Assembly: GCA_018292915.2 (NCBI GenBank)
Contig: JACVVK020000324.1
Coordinates: 80,001-144,000 of the forward strand
DNA from: Batillaria attramentaria
Lineage: Eukaryota > Mollusca > Gastropoda > Batillariidae
Reading direction: 5' to 3'
Length of the DNA: 64,000 nucleotides
The notes beneath the pieces were generated by a model, which worked only from the letters and a program-made list of their open reading frames with translations, did no database searches and was not told where the DNA came from. Position 1 is the first letter of the stretch. Each line of letters begins with the position of its first letter. Below are positions 1 to 13,700 of the stretch, piece by piece. Made by a program: the position numbers and the translations under genes.

Positions 1-89
1 CATGTACATCACAAACACCTGACAAAGATAAAATAAAGAAGCAAACTAACCAGAGCACCATCTGTATTATTCTTATACACACTCTCCAG

Positions 90-140
<51 letters not shown>

Positions 141-267
141 AGCGAGCGAGCGAGTGAGTGAGAGAGAGAGAGAGAGATGACGGTGATGATGACAAAACTT
201 TCTTTATCAACAGTAAAAGCTTCAACAGAAATTTGCCAGTTTGCAAACTTGACGTTGCTGAAGCTGC
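1..267. repeat. UBR4 intron start of window with (GT)n and (GA)n
   Basis: Intronic or upstream sequence with a (TG)n tract at 91-136, then GAGC/GAGT repeats and (GA)n to 177. No exon is recognised here. The next feature is the LINE insertion. Confidence 0.7.
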
Positions 268-278
268 AGAGACTATCT

Positions 279-3200
279 TACTTACTTACTTACTTAGGCC
301 CTTGGCTCCACGTGGAGCATAGGCCATCGACAACCCTTCGCCATCGCACTCTGTTCTGGGCTAGTCTTGCCACTCCAGTCCAGTTGGTACCCTGCTTACA
401 TAGCTCTGCCTCAGTGTCCCGCCTCCAGCTGTTGCGAGGCCGGCCTCTCTTCCTTTTCCCCTGCGGGTTCCATGTCAGGGCTTGGCGTGTGGTGCTGGAT
501 GCTGGCTTCCTGAGGGTGTGTCCAATCCAGCCCCACTTCCTCCGCAGGATCTGCTTGGCCACTGGTTCCTGCCCCGCTCGCTCCCACAGCTCTTCATTCC
601 GGACCTTCTCTGGCCATCGGATGTTGAAGATGCGCCTCAGACAGGTGTTGAGAAATGTCTGGATCTTCTGCTGCAGCGTCTTTGTTGTCCTCCATGTTTC
701 GCATCCGTAGAGCAGAACTGACTTCACGTTGGAGTTGAAGATGCGGAGTTTGGTTCTTATGCTGACAACTTTGGATGCCCAGACGTTCTTCAGCATGACC
801 ATTGCTGCCCTTGCCTTGCCGATTCTGGCTGTGACGTCTCGGTCTGTGCCTCCCTGTCCATCAACCACACTCCCCAGGTAGACAAAAGACTCCACCTCCC
901 TGATGGGCTCTCCACCGACTGTGACTGGTGTGTTGGCAGTGGTGTTGATCTTCATCAGCTCGGTTTTCTTCCTGTTGATCTTGAGCCCTGTTCCGGCTGA
1001 TGTGGCTTCCAGGCGCGTAGTCTTGTCCTGCATCTGGCTGTGGCTGTGAGGACAGGAGCGCCAGGTCGTCTGCGAAGTCGAGGTCATCCAGCTGCGTCCA
1101 GAGTGTCCACTGTATCCGTTTTTCCTGCCTGCTGTAGTGGTCTTCATGATCCAGTCGATGACCAGGAGGAAGAGAAACGGGGACAACAGGCATCCCTGGC
1201 GGACTCCAGTCTTCACCTCGAAGCTTTCTGACAACTGGCCAGCATGGGCAATCCTGCAGCTCATGTCTTGGTAGGTGCACTGGATCAGGGAGTGATCTTC
1301 CCGGAACTCCATAGTGCCTTTGCAGCTTCCACAGTGCCTCTCTGTCTACACTGTCGAAAGCCTTCTCATAGTCTATGAAGTTGATGTAGAGGGGGGAGTT
1401 CCACTCCAGTGACTGCTCCACAATGATGCGTAGGCTGGCAATCTGGTCAGCGCAGGACCTGTTCCTGCGAAAGCCCGCCTGCTGGTCTCGGAGCATGGGG
1501 TCGACTGCCTCCCTCATCCTCTCCAGTAGAATTCTGTTGAGAACCTTGCCTGGCACTGACAGGAGCATGATCCCTCGGTAGTTGCTGCAGTCCCTGAGGT
1601 CCCCTTTCTTTGGCAGCTTGATGACGATCCCTTCTTTCCACTGGGCTGGCACCTCTTCCTTCTCCCAGATCTTGCTGAATAGGCTGTGCAGGCATGTTGA
1701 CAGCTGTCTCTGTGTCTGCTTTGATGGCTTCTTCTGCTGGTATCTCGTCCGGCCCGGCAGCTTTCCCATTTCTCAGTGTCATGATGGCTTTCCTGATCTC
1801 CGCCTTAGAGGGCTTGTCGCAGTTGATGGGTAGTTCTGTCTCTGCTGGTGGGATGTCTGGTGGTGTTTCAGGATGGGTCGATTTAACAACTCCCTGAAGT
1901 GTTCTGCCCATCGCTTCAGCTGTTCCTCAGTTGTTGTCAGTGGGTGCCCGTTCTTGTCCTTCACTGGTTTGTCTGTCTGTTGAAATTTGCCCGCGAGCTT
2001 CTTGGTCACCTGGTACAGGTCTTTTAGATTCCCTTTTCGGGCTGCTTCCTCTGCTGACTGGCCAGGTTGTCGATGTAGTCCCTCTTGTCCTTCCTGGTGC
2101 TCCTCTTCACTTCTCTGTCAGCTGCTGTGTATTCCTCTTGTGCCTTTGCCTTAGCTCTTCTTGTTCGGCTCGTGTTCAGTGCAGTTTTCTTCTCTTTCCT
2201 AACTTCCAGCTTCTGGATGGTATCAGCAGAGATCCATTCCTTATGTTGGGTCTTTCTCTTGCCAAGGACCTCTTCGCATGTGTCGTGCCAAAGTTTCTTG
2301 CTGTGTTCCCAGTGTGTCTCGATGTCCATTTCACTGTCTTCTATCAGGTCTTGCAGTGGCTGGAACCTGTTGGAAAGGCTGATCCGGAATGCTGCTTGTG
2401 TGTCTGTGTTCCTGAGTAGTCCAACGTTGTACCTGGTCCGTGTGTTGTTGGCGTTGGTGTGCCTCTTAAGCCGAAGTCTCAATGTTGTTGCAAGAAGGTG
2501 TGGTCTGATGATACATCGGCACCCCTCATCACGCGCACATCCCGCCACGATCTCCTGAACTTCCGGCTGATGCAGATGTGATCAATCTGGTTCTCCGTGA
2601 CATGGTCCGGCGATCTCCATGTGGCCTTGTGGATGTGCTTGTGTGGAAAAATGCTGCCTCCTATCACTAGCTGGTTCAGGGCACAAAAGTTTGCAAAGCG
2701 CTCGCCATTTCGTTCATCTGTCCCAGTCCATGTGTTCCATGGTGTCCTCATAGCCTGTGTTGTCTGATCCAATCTTGGCGTTGAAGTCTCCCATCAGTAT
2801 GGTCATGTCCTTGGCTTCCTCCTCTATCTATCACTGTCTGCAGTTGTTGGTAGAAGTCATCTTTTTTCTCCTCTTCCGCATCATTGGTGGGAGCGTAGCA
2901 CTGGATGATGTTCAGCTTGATGTCTTTTTTCTTGGTGATGAATTTGGCTGTGATGATGCGGGAGTTGACAGGTTCCCAGCCGATGAGTGCCCGCTGTGCC
3001 TCCGGTGCCAGCATCAGGGCCACGCCCTCAGTGTGGGGGGCTCCATCCTCTGTGTGTCCAGAGTACAGCAATTGCTCTCCCGATGAAAATCTCAGCTGTC
3101 CTGTCTGTAGCCACCTTGTCTCACTCAGTCCCAGTACTCCTATCTTGTAGTTCTTCATCTCTCTTGCTACTTGTATGGTCCTTCCTACTTCATACATTGT

Positions 3201-3574
3201 CCTGATGTTCCATGTGGCTACTCTCGTTGTTGTCCTGGGTGTTAGAAGGGGGGTCGGCCTTGCAGCTTCCTTTCGGCTTTCACTGCAATGCGTCATAGGT
3301 CTCCGGGATGGAGACCCTTCCTCGCCCAGGTGAATGTCTCGGTTTGTTGCTGTCGATGCTTTTGTAACTTAGTGTTTTTACAGGTAGGGCTGTTAACCCT
3401 ACGCAAACCCGTTTAGCCTCTTGGAGAGGTGGTCCACATTCGTCTGACCTCTACCCTTCGACCTGTCCAGCTTGGGTGACCCTGCCAGGAGCATGTGCTC
3501 CTGCTGGCATAGTTTCTCTGGGTCATTGAGGTACACAAGCCACTACCCCACGACAAGGGGTGGACCATGTAGGG
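279..3574 (-). mobile_element. RTE-like non-LTR retrotransposon, near full length, dead
   Basis: Read on the - strand, this is an ORF2-type LINE. An apurinic endonuclease domain comes first (about 3230-2480, with ATWNIRTMYEVG and LGLSETRW), followed by a reverse transcriptase (about 1900-1050, with AGFRRNRSCADQI, YEKAFDSVDRE and FADDLALLS). A C-terminal region at 1000-290 has LGSVVD and LLYGCETW. The endonuclease resembles 'craniofacial development protein 2-like' proteins and schistosome/BovB RTE elements, so an RTE-type clade is likely. The coding sequence is split over several frames by frameshifts, so this copy is inactive. The 3' end is a (TAAG)n microsatellite tail at 279-296. AGAGACTATCT flanks the element at 268-278 and 3575-3585, an 11-bp target-site duplication. 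About 280 bases of 5' leader precede the endonuclease. It lies in a UBR4 intron, antisense to the gene. Confidence 0.9.
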
Positions 3575-3719
3575 AGAGACTATCTACTAAAATAAAAAAA
3601 ATGTTTTAAAACAGAAAATTATGCACTAAACTACAAGAAACAAAATTAGAGAAAGCGAGAGAGTGAGCGAGAGCGCTTGCATGTTTCCTATTTATTAATG
3701 ACGGTTATCGTCATTACAG

Positions 3720-3981
3720 TGGCTGCACCTGAGGGAGAAGAGAAAGCCAAAGAGAAGAAGGAGGTGCGTGCCCGCTACCTGATGGAGAAGTACGTGGGTA
3801 GGTGGCGCCAGCGCATGTGGCGCGTGCCGGAGCAGCAGCTGCGTCTGACGCAGACCACGTGGCTGCACACGGCCATGTTCTCCCCATCCTCGCGCTCCGC
3901 CCGTCAGACCGCCTGCAGTGTCATTGAGTCCATTTCACAGGTCGCGTCGCACCGCAAGGAGGTCATCGACATGCTGACAGG
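3720..3981 (+). CDS. UBR4: UBR4 exon 1 of window
   Basis: Acceptor ATTACAG; the exon opens with two bases of a split codon and ends with GG of the next one before GTATGA. It encodes a basic segment followed by [17 protein letters not shown], matching the conserved helical repeat region upstream of the ligase module. It begins 146 bases after the LINE insertion. Confidence 0.9.
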
Positions 3982-5104
3982 GTATGATGTTGCTGTATTG
4001 TTTGTCATAGTAGATCAGGTGTGAGACTACTACTGCGATGCTGCAAGTGTCCGTTGCTAGTTACAGATCGCTTTTTGTTTATCGGTTTTCCAGGAGAGAG
4101 TTGGAAAAATACTGTTTGTCATGTTGGAAACCAAAAACGTGCAGCCCCTATGACACGCTGTTTTCAGATTTGTGTGTCAGTTTGAGAGTGTTGTGTGTAC
4201 AAACACGCACACCTGTGCACAATCGGGAACACTGAAATGCCACCCAAATATTCTTCAGTTGGGAATGTGTTGTCATAGTTACGCTGACCGGTGATTGTGA
4301 ACTCCTGATTGTCGTGCAGCTGCCTGGAGCAGGTGGGACAGAGCGGTGAGTGTGCCAACGAGTTCCTGGGCCTGTACAAGCGCCTCATCGCCCCCGCCCA
4401 CTGGAAGGTCTACCTGGCCATCAAGGGCGTTCTGCAGCGCCTGGGCACGCTGATCACGCAGGTGGGTTGTCAGTGACCCAGTATTCTCATATTTCATACT
4501 GTGCTGCCGGATTCCCTGTTCTTCTGTATCCCCCCCCCCCCCCCCCACCACCACCATCAGTGTACTTTTAGTTTGGGCTGCTGTATGTGAGAACCTGGCA
4601 AGAATAACTGTTCTGGACTGTTGTTTGGCAAGGGAGATCACTCTGCCTACATACGCTGTTGAAGGCATGTGGAAGTTTCATGTTCTGCATTGGAACATCC
4701 TGCATAATTTACATAAATAATTCTGTTAATCACTTCACAGCTGTTGTTCTGTCAGGTTGCATTGAGTGGGGTTGAATAGAGTGGGGTTGACTGGAATGGA
4801 ATTGAATTGAGCTGATCTGAATTGAATGGAATGTGCACACAGGAAGTGGAGCACCTGCAACATCTGGAGGAGACAACTCTGAGCTCGGACCTGGCGCAGG
4901 GCTACGCGCTGAAGGCCCTGACGGAGTTGCTGTGGCTGTTTGTGGAGCACGACAAGATCAAGAGCCACTACAAGAACAAGCTCGTGGGCTTCATCCTTAA
5001 CGGCTACCTATCCCTCCGTAAACTGGTGGTGCAGAGGACTAAGCTGATCGATGAGACGCAGGAAAGGCTGCTGGAGCTGCTGGAAGAGCTCACCACAGGT
5101 TAGG

Positions 5105-5162
<58 letters not shown>

Positions 5163-5177
5163 AGGGATGAAGGGGGT

Positions 5178-5208
<31 letters not shown>

Positions 5209-8200
5209 GGGGTCCTCCTAGTGCCTTCTTAATTTTGTTTGCATCCTTGCAAGGAAGATCTGGGGAATGCAAAAACTTACAAGTGGGCTTTTGTATTTTC
5301 ATTTTTTGAAAGTGCAGAATTTAGCCTTGTTACACAGGCACAATTTGCATGATGTTTTGTGTTGCAGGCACAGAATCGGAGACGAAAGAGTTCATGTCAG
5401 TGTGTGTACAGACGGTGCAGAAATACCCTCTTGATGACTACCGCTCACCTGTCTTCATCTTTGAGCGTCTCTGCAGCATAATCTACCCAGTAAGCTCGTT
5501 GTTTTTGTTGTTAAGAATGGCTATAGAGACGTAATTTTTTTTCACAAAAGAGCTTTTTTAAAATCAAAGCTGGATTTATTTTGTAGTCTAATTCATACGT
5601 TTGGAAGATGTCTTTTGAGCTTTTATGAGTGCAAGACTTTGTACTCAGTTTGCAAGATTTTTTTTTCTCTCTCTGTTGTGTGCCTTTGCACACTCTGGCC
5701 TTTATAATACGCACAGTTGAATTACCCTGATGTTTTGTGTGGCTTCTGCACATTGAACTACAAATTTCAGGAAAAAAGCCAGATTGTGCATGTTTACTCA
5801 TAATTTTTACTTTGATGTCTAAACGACTACAGTTTAAACACTGTGTGATCCCAAGTATACAAATTGATGCTTACAGTGATTTTGATGTATGTTTTTCATG
5901 TGCAATAATGACTTACGTTGCTTACATTTTTCATTGTCACACAGGAAGAGAACGACGTAGGCGAGTTCTTCATGATTCTGGAAAAAGATCCGCAGCAGGA
6001 GGACTTCCTGCAGGGGAGGATGCTGGGAAATCCATACAGCTCTAACGAACCCGGGCTGGGACCACTCATGCGTGACATCAAGAACAAGATTTGTCAGGGT
6101 GAGATGCATATTAATTACCGCCATCAACTTTGTTCCCTTTACATCTATTCATTTTCTTCAAGCTGACTGCTTTTGTACATGATACTTGACAAATCTGTTC
6201 ATAATTTCTACTTTGTTCCCTTTACATCTATTCATTTTCTTCAAGCTGACTGCTTTTGTACATGGTACTTGACAAATCTGTTCATAATTTCTACTTTGTT
6301 CCCTTTACATCTATTCATTTTCTTCAAGCTGACTGTTTTTGTACATGATACAATGTACTTGACAAATCTGTTCATAATTTCTGTGTCCACGTGATGACTT
6401 ACATACGTGGTGATGTTGTTGTCTACAGACTGCGAACTTGTGGCCTTGTTGGAGGATGATACAGGCATGGAGGTCAGTCCTTCGTTTTCTACTGTCATTA
6501 TTTACTTCTTTGCATTTTGAAGAATTTGTTTTAGGTTGACATATACATGTTGTAAGGTCTTACAGAGGATAGTTAACTATGCAGTTACTGTACAAGTAAA
6601 TGTGCTGCAAAATATTGTGTGGGTCCACAAGTGGTGCAGGCTAGCTATTACAGTATTAGCAGTGCTTTACATCACAGTGGTTAAAAATAAAACTGGACAA
6701 ATGCCAATTATTCAGTGTTGAATACACAGATTATGTCAGAATTTCTGATGGGTACTTCAGGAGATGGGTACTTCAGGAGATGGGTACTTCAGGAGATGGG
6801 TACTTCAGGAGATGGGTACTTCAGGAGATGGGTACTTCAGGAGATGGGTACTTCAGGAGATGTGTTTGTGACTGTAGCTCAGTTAGTATATAGTTCACAC
6901 CCTTGGGCCGTATCGGGCGAACTGTTCCAACACAACCACTCTCATTTCCTACAGTTCACCTGCTTACATCGGTTTAGGGTTAGGTTTAGGTTTGGGTTAC
7001 CTTGCGGTATCTGGCGCAATCGATACGTTGTTCACGCGGTCGTAGTGTATCTATAGCAGGTGCAAATGTCGCAAGGGGGAGAACAATACCAAGGCAGGGT
7101 AACTGCGAGGTGAACTTTTTGAGGTGAGATGTACAGTATTACAGAGTTGTGGCATGAATATTGTGCTTTCCTTTATACTGTAGCAGTGAAACTTGAGTTT
7201 TTCCTCTCTGTTGTCAGCTACTGGTAAACAAGAAGATCATAAGTCTGGACCTGCCGGTGAAAGAGGTGTACAAGAAGGTCTGGCTGCCTGAACATGGAGA
7301 GGTGGGTAGCTTGTGGGGGGGTTTTAATAATAATGATAATAAGCACATTAATGTAGGCGCTTTATCCCAAATATTTGACTCAAAGCGCCGCGAGCTAAAC
7401 CCAACACGCACGCTCACGTGAATCACACGCATTCTCTCACACACTGCCGGTACATGAACACATTACTATCAGGTGGTGCCAAGGGCACGCTCAGCAATTT
7501 AAGTTTCAGAATTTTAGAATTGCATTTATTTTCAAATTGTGTGGGCTGAACATTTCCAAAGCAGCATTTTCCTTTCAATTTCAAGATATTAAGATTACCA
7601 TAACAACCTTAAACTTTTTGACTGCTATTTACACTTAAAAAAAACAAACAAAAAAACTGTGAATTTTAATGTCTGTTAAAAAAAAAATTAGGAGCAAAAA
7701 AAACTAACATGAAGAGATATGTGGTGACAGGGGGAACCGATGCCCATAGTCTACCGCATGCGCGGCCTGCTTGGGGACGCTACAGAAGACATGGTCAACT
7801 CCCTGGACTCCGGCAGAGGTTTGTACATTTCTCTGTCGTCATTTAAAAAAAAAAAACATTATTACTATTATCTCTGTCATAGAATTGTAAAATTTCTTTC
7901 GTCAGAATTTTAAAATTTCTTTCATCAGAATTTTAAAAATTTCTTTCATCAGAATTTTAAAAATTTCGTTTGTCAGCATTTTAAACATTTCTTTTGTCAA
8001 AATTTTTAAAAATTTTTGTCAGACTTTAAAAAAAATTTGTCTTCAGAATTTTTCAGTTTTTCTGTTGTCGGAATTTTTTTTTTTTTTCAACTTTTCTGTC
8101 ATCAGACTTTTTTCAGGCTTATTCTGTAAGTAGGGATATAAATGCAAGTGGACACGTGTATCAAGTGCATACTATGCTACTTATGCTAGAGGCGCAATAC

Positions 8201-10702
8201 TGTATCATAATGCACTCATTTGACGATTTTCTTGTCCTCTTACAGAGGAGGATATTGACAAAGAGGCGGTGTTCAAGATGGCTGCCGTGCTGAAGGAGTG
8301 TGGTGGACTACCTGTCATGCTGGAAAGGTGAGTTTTCACACTGTGTGTGTGTGGCGATTTGCCTTGTCTGTATACTTGTTTAGAGCAAACAAGTAAATTT
8401 CACTTTTTGTTGAAGGAAAATAAATTCTTATGTCTTGGGGCTTTGGTCTGTTTCTAACACTGAGCTGTAGGAAATCCTTGCCTTGTGAGATCCCCCTCCC
8501 TGCACCCACAACACCCACACGCACGCACGTGCACACATACACACACAGAACATAAGATTTTACTTTTTTTTAATCTCCCTTTTCAGACTGGCCTCAATCC
8601 GAGACCTGGTGTTGGGCCGTCCACTGATGTGCGTCCTTCTGAAGCTGTTCAGCTACGCTGTCAATGTCAAGGTCAACCGACAGGAGCTGATCAAGCCGGA
8701 GCTGAACACGGTCAACATCATGCTGGGGGCTCTAAACCTGGTGAGCTTTCTTTCTCTTTCTTTGCTCCCCCAACTCTTTGCCGGCTCTGCTGGTGTTCGT
8801 CCCAGGTCGTGAGTGGAATCCACGGAGGCTGTTGAGTTTTCTGTCTTTGCTCAGTTTTGAGGTGATGAAATTTTGACCAGGAGGATGGGTTTTCAGGTTG
8901 GATTTGAACTGTAACAGTGTCAGAAGAGCACAATATAAAGGCAAGGGAATTTTTAGTCATTTGGCAATTTTCTGCCAAATTTCCTATCCTTTCAGCCAAA
9001 AAATGTAAGTTTCAACCCAAGAAAAGGAAGGAAGGAAAAACAGGTTGCACACACTATCATGATACATGTACATGTCATACCATATGGGACAGTCTAACTT
9101 CATGTTTGAAGACTTGCATGTCAGTATCATGGCAATGTTTTACGTTTAAAATGCTAAAAATTTGTTTTCTTAAATGGGGCATTGACCCTGTGGTCCCCAG
9201 CAGGGCGATACCTCTGCACCCCAGCCTAGGTTTCAGTCTTCTTCTTCCTCAGCAATTCCCCAGCCTAGGGTTCAGTCTTCCTCAGCAGTTCCCCAGCCTA
9301 GGGTTCAGTCTTCTTCTTCCTCAGCAATTCCCCAGCCTGAATATTATAATTATAATAATAATAAATAATAATAGAGTATTTATATAGTGCCTAACCTTAT
9401 CGAAGCTCTAGGCGCTTTACATTAAATACATATTTATTCATATTAACATATAAAAACACAAAAGACAGATAAAACAAACACAAGACAGGTGAACCTGACA
9501 AAACAGATAAAAACTAATTAAAAACTCATATCCACACACACACACACACACACACACGTTCCCTGCGCACACATGCACTCACACCAGCAGAACAACAACA
9601 TGACACGGCTATTAGAGGGTGAAGAGATGGGTTTTCAGTCAGGACATGAAAGTTTCCTTGTTTGAAGTGAATTATGACATACCCCTTTCTTATTCTGTGC
9701 AGGCCCTGTGGGCGGAACAAGAGGGAGGTGCGGTGGTGAAGGGGCAGACCATCACGGAGCAGGTGCTGAACATTCTGGAGACCATCCTGCTGGAGGCCAG
9801 CGAACAACCACCAGAACAATACAGCGTGAGTTTACTTTGCTTGTCAGCTGCGATCTGAAAGGGTGCCTTCAGTGTATTGCTGAGCTGACCCCTCGCACCA
9901 CATGGTTGTAAAGTGTTGATATCAGGTGTGTGAGGGAATGTGCATTGTTCACATGAGCGTGTGTGTGTGATGAGTTTAGTTAACAGCAGTTGGAGGGAAG
10001 AAATTGCGTAAAACGTCGGTGTCATTTATTTTTTTTTCTCCCCTTGGTATTGTGAGGTCCACATCTGGCAATGACATCTCACTGAACTGCTTTTGGTCGC
10101 AGGAGTTCTCCAAGCTGTGTGGTGACCGCGACCAGCTCAAACTGCTGCTGGATCGTATCAACAGTCCCTTCGTGCAGTCCACTCCCAGCGTACGCCAGGC
10201 GCTGATGCGTCTCATCCCCTTCCTGGCTTTTGGTGACGTGGACAAGATGCTTGTGCTCATCAACCATTTCCTGCCCTACCTGGACTTTGACAAGTTGGTG
10301 TACTAAGTTGATAATGATGAGAACTGTGGTAATCCTTCACTGTGGTAATCCTTCAAGGGCCGGTGAACGTTGGCAACTTGACCTCTATTGCTTTGCAAAT
10401 GTAGGAAGATTAGCGATTTCCCTGGAATATGTAAGATGCAACTGAAATAGTTTTAGAATGTAGAAACTGTAAAGAGTGAAGAAAAATATTGATAAAAATA
10501 CATGTAAAATGAAGTTTTAAAAAAAAATGCAAGCAAAAAGAGATGCCCGTGCCATGAACATGCCATGATAGGTAACAATAAAACAATATTGGTAGTGATA
10601 TCCTGGAGTCAAAGTTGAAGGCTTGATGGTGAGGGAAGTAACTCTTACCGCATTTTTGGCTCCCTTGTGTAACAATGGGAGTCTATGTATTAACCCTCCG
10701 TC

Positions 10703-10742
<40 letters not shown>

Positions 10743-13700
10743 AGAAAACTTTAACATTGTCATTTTCTCAGAATCTACAACCAGCAGAGGCACCAAACTT
10801 GGCATGCTGATAGACAACCACAAGACCTTTCAAAACATATCATTTTGAATGACCTTGACTCAAGGTCAAGGTCACTAAAGCTCTCTGTTTGAAAATTTTA
10901 CATTGGCATTTTCTCGTAATCTACAAACACCAGAGGTTTTAAACTTTGCATGATGATAGACGTTGATAAAAACTTTACAGGTATACATGTAGTCAGTGGC
11001 CTTGTCTCAAGGTCAAGGTCGTACAAGCTATTTTTGTGAAACCTTAACATTGGCATTTTCTCAGAAACAACAAAAAGCAGAGGCGCCAAACCTGGCGTGC
11101 TGATAGACAGTGATAAGACCTATGCACACATACCACCTTAAATGACCTTGACTCAAGGTCAAGGTCATTAAAACAGTCTGTTGGGAAAAGTTTCATTTTC
11201 ATTTTCTCAGAATCCAGAAGAATCACAAGCATCAAACTATATATGTGCAATGACTGACATTAGCAGCACCTTTACAGACATACCTGTGTTCAGTGATTTT
11301 TAGTCAAGGTCAAGGTCATGCAAGCGTTTTTTTGAGAAAATTTAACCTTGGCATTTTCTCCAACAAAACAAATAGTAGAGGCACCAAACGAGGCATGATG
11401 ATAGACAGCAATGAATGACTGAAGGTCAAGGTCATTAAAGCTGTCTGTTGTGAATTTTAATATTACTGTTTTCGGAGGAACTGCAAATACTAGAGGCATC
11501 AAACTTGGCATAATGATAGACATGGATGAGATCTCATTTGAATGACCTTGACCAAAGGTCAAGGTCATACAAACTGTTTTGGGGAAAATTGTAATATTGC
11601 CATGAACTCAGAGCGCCAGAGACACTTTACTTGGCATGACAATGGATAGTGATAAGAGCTTTACAATTTACAAACATACTCTTGTGAATGACCTTGACCT
11701 GTGTCACAAGGGAGCCATGGAGGCTCTTGCCTCTCTAGTTTGTTTGAATTTTCAGATCAGCGGTAAGTTTTGAAATTGTTACAGCAATTAGGTGTCTATT
11801 ATATGAAACCACCACTTGACTGATTCCTTCATTCTTTACCTTACTGATTCCTTCATTCTTTACCTTACTGATTCCTTCATTCTTTACCTTACTGATTCCT
11901 TCATTCTTTACCTTACTGATTCCTTCATTCTTTACCTTACTGATTCCTTCATTCTTTTGCATCAAGAAGTTGAAAGTTCCAAAAGTTACGCCCCTTTCCT
12001 CAGGTTCTCCTTTGGGAGTCGTGCCTTTAATTTCTGTGTATAGCATAGATTGAGAGATTTTTTTTTTTTTCCACGCGTGTCTAAAGTCTGGTTCTCCACA
12101 GGTTTGACAAGGAGCAGGGGCAGGACGAGCAGAACCACCTCGACTGTTTCTCTGTCATCGCCAGCGGCATCGAGGTGGGTGCTGATTGCTTGCACCAGTT
12201 ACTTTAAAATGTCCCAGGATGTGCTGTCATTGTTTTCTTCCATCAGAAGAGCAATCATAAAACTGTTTGGGGTTGGGACGAGTCTAACAAGCAAACAAAC
12301 AAAACATGGTTATGATGAGTAGTATATGTGTCAGTCTGTTTGTGTTTGTGACAAGTGAGTAGATGCAGTTGTTAATTTACCAGTAGTTTTTGCTTGAACG
12401 TGCGATTCATTTTGCTGGAGAATTTTTACATTTGTCACATTGTCAGGGTTTTAGAATAAAATAAAATACAGTAAAATAAAATAATCCAGCGTGCAGTGGA
12501 TTTTTGCAGAGACACAAAACTGATCGTTTGACACAAAGAGCCTCTGACACCTCTTGAAGGCTCTTGGTAACTGGTCTGTACTATCAGTTACATGTGTTGC
12601 ATTGGTGTATGTTTGTAAACTGTTGTGCCTACGTTGCAGAGCAATGCCAACGGCGAGAGACTGAAGGACGTGATATTTGACCACGGTGTGGTGGAAAAAG
12701 CTGTTGACTACATCCTGAGGCACGCACCAGAGATCAAAACCATGCTGTCGTAAGTCAGCATCTTTTTTCTCCAGCTGGGAGCCCGAGGTTTTGCTGACTT
12801 TTAGCTGGTGTGCCACCGTTCATATTAATCTGTGACAGGATGTTTGAACCACAACCAGCCAGCCAACATCTAATTCTCAACAACCAGGGAGAGTTGTAGC
12901 GAAAACTGCCGGCATGGTGGTTGGAAGGGGGAGCAATTAGGCTTTTTTTGTTGTCAAAGTGTGTGTGAACACAGGATGATCTCCCTTAGATCGCAAGTTC
13001 CGCCTTTGGCTATTGTTGCTTTCACAGTGTTGAAAACGTTTTGTCTTTTCCAGCACTGACTCGGACGTGTGGAAGGAGTTTGTGACCAAGCCTTGCCTCT
13101 CGTACACGCTTCGTATTCTGACAGGGCTGTGTATCAAACATAGGAAGACCATTGTAAGCATCACTACTTTCTGTCTCTCACAGCTTTTGGTTGGGTAGAG
13201 GAGTGGATAAAATGAAACTCGCTCACACCTCACGTTTCTGTGGGGGACCATTCTCAGGAATTTAATTAACTTCATCTCATCGAGCGTGCCAACATTACTA
13301 CATTGTATACGGTGGTTTGGGTAGGGGTGGGGGGGGGGAGCAGGAATGGAGATTATGATCTTTGTTTATAGATTTGTGTGTGTGGTGACGAGTGGTGGAG
13401 CGAGTATGTTTTTACATGTCTTAGTCATTTTGTTTTATGTTGGTGTAGTGTGTTTTTTGGTTTTGTTTTTTTTCATCACATCACAGTCCCTCTTTCAATT
13501 GTAATGATCAGTTGAAAGGAATCAAATATATTCTTTGGGCATTACGCCTTCAACAACAAATGAGAAACCCGTTGATGTGAAACTGTGTGCTGTTCACAGA
13601 ACTTGATCGCGAACAAGTGCGTACCTATCCTGCACAAACTGGAGCAGGTGTCGTCTGACAAACACGTGGGCACTCTGGCTGAGAATCTTCTGGAGGCGCT

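Noticed and set aside
177..721. Plus-strand frame opposite the LINE
   Set aside because: Shadow of the retrotransposon coding strand.
6968..7000. Interstitial telomere repeat (TTAGGG-like)
   Set aside because: Only about five irregular TTAGGT/TTAGGG units; too short and degenerate to call.
8587..8835. Alternative frames extending UBR4 exon 10 into the intron
   Set aside because: The extension is a SINE family B fragment; the GTGAGC donor at 8741 gives the conserved join.
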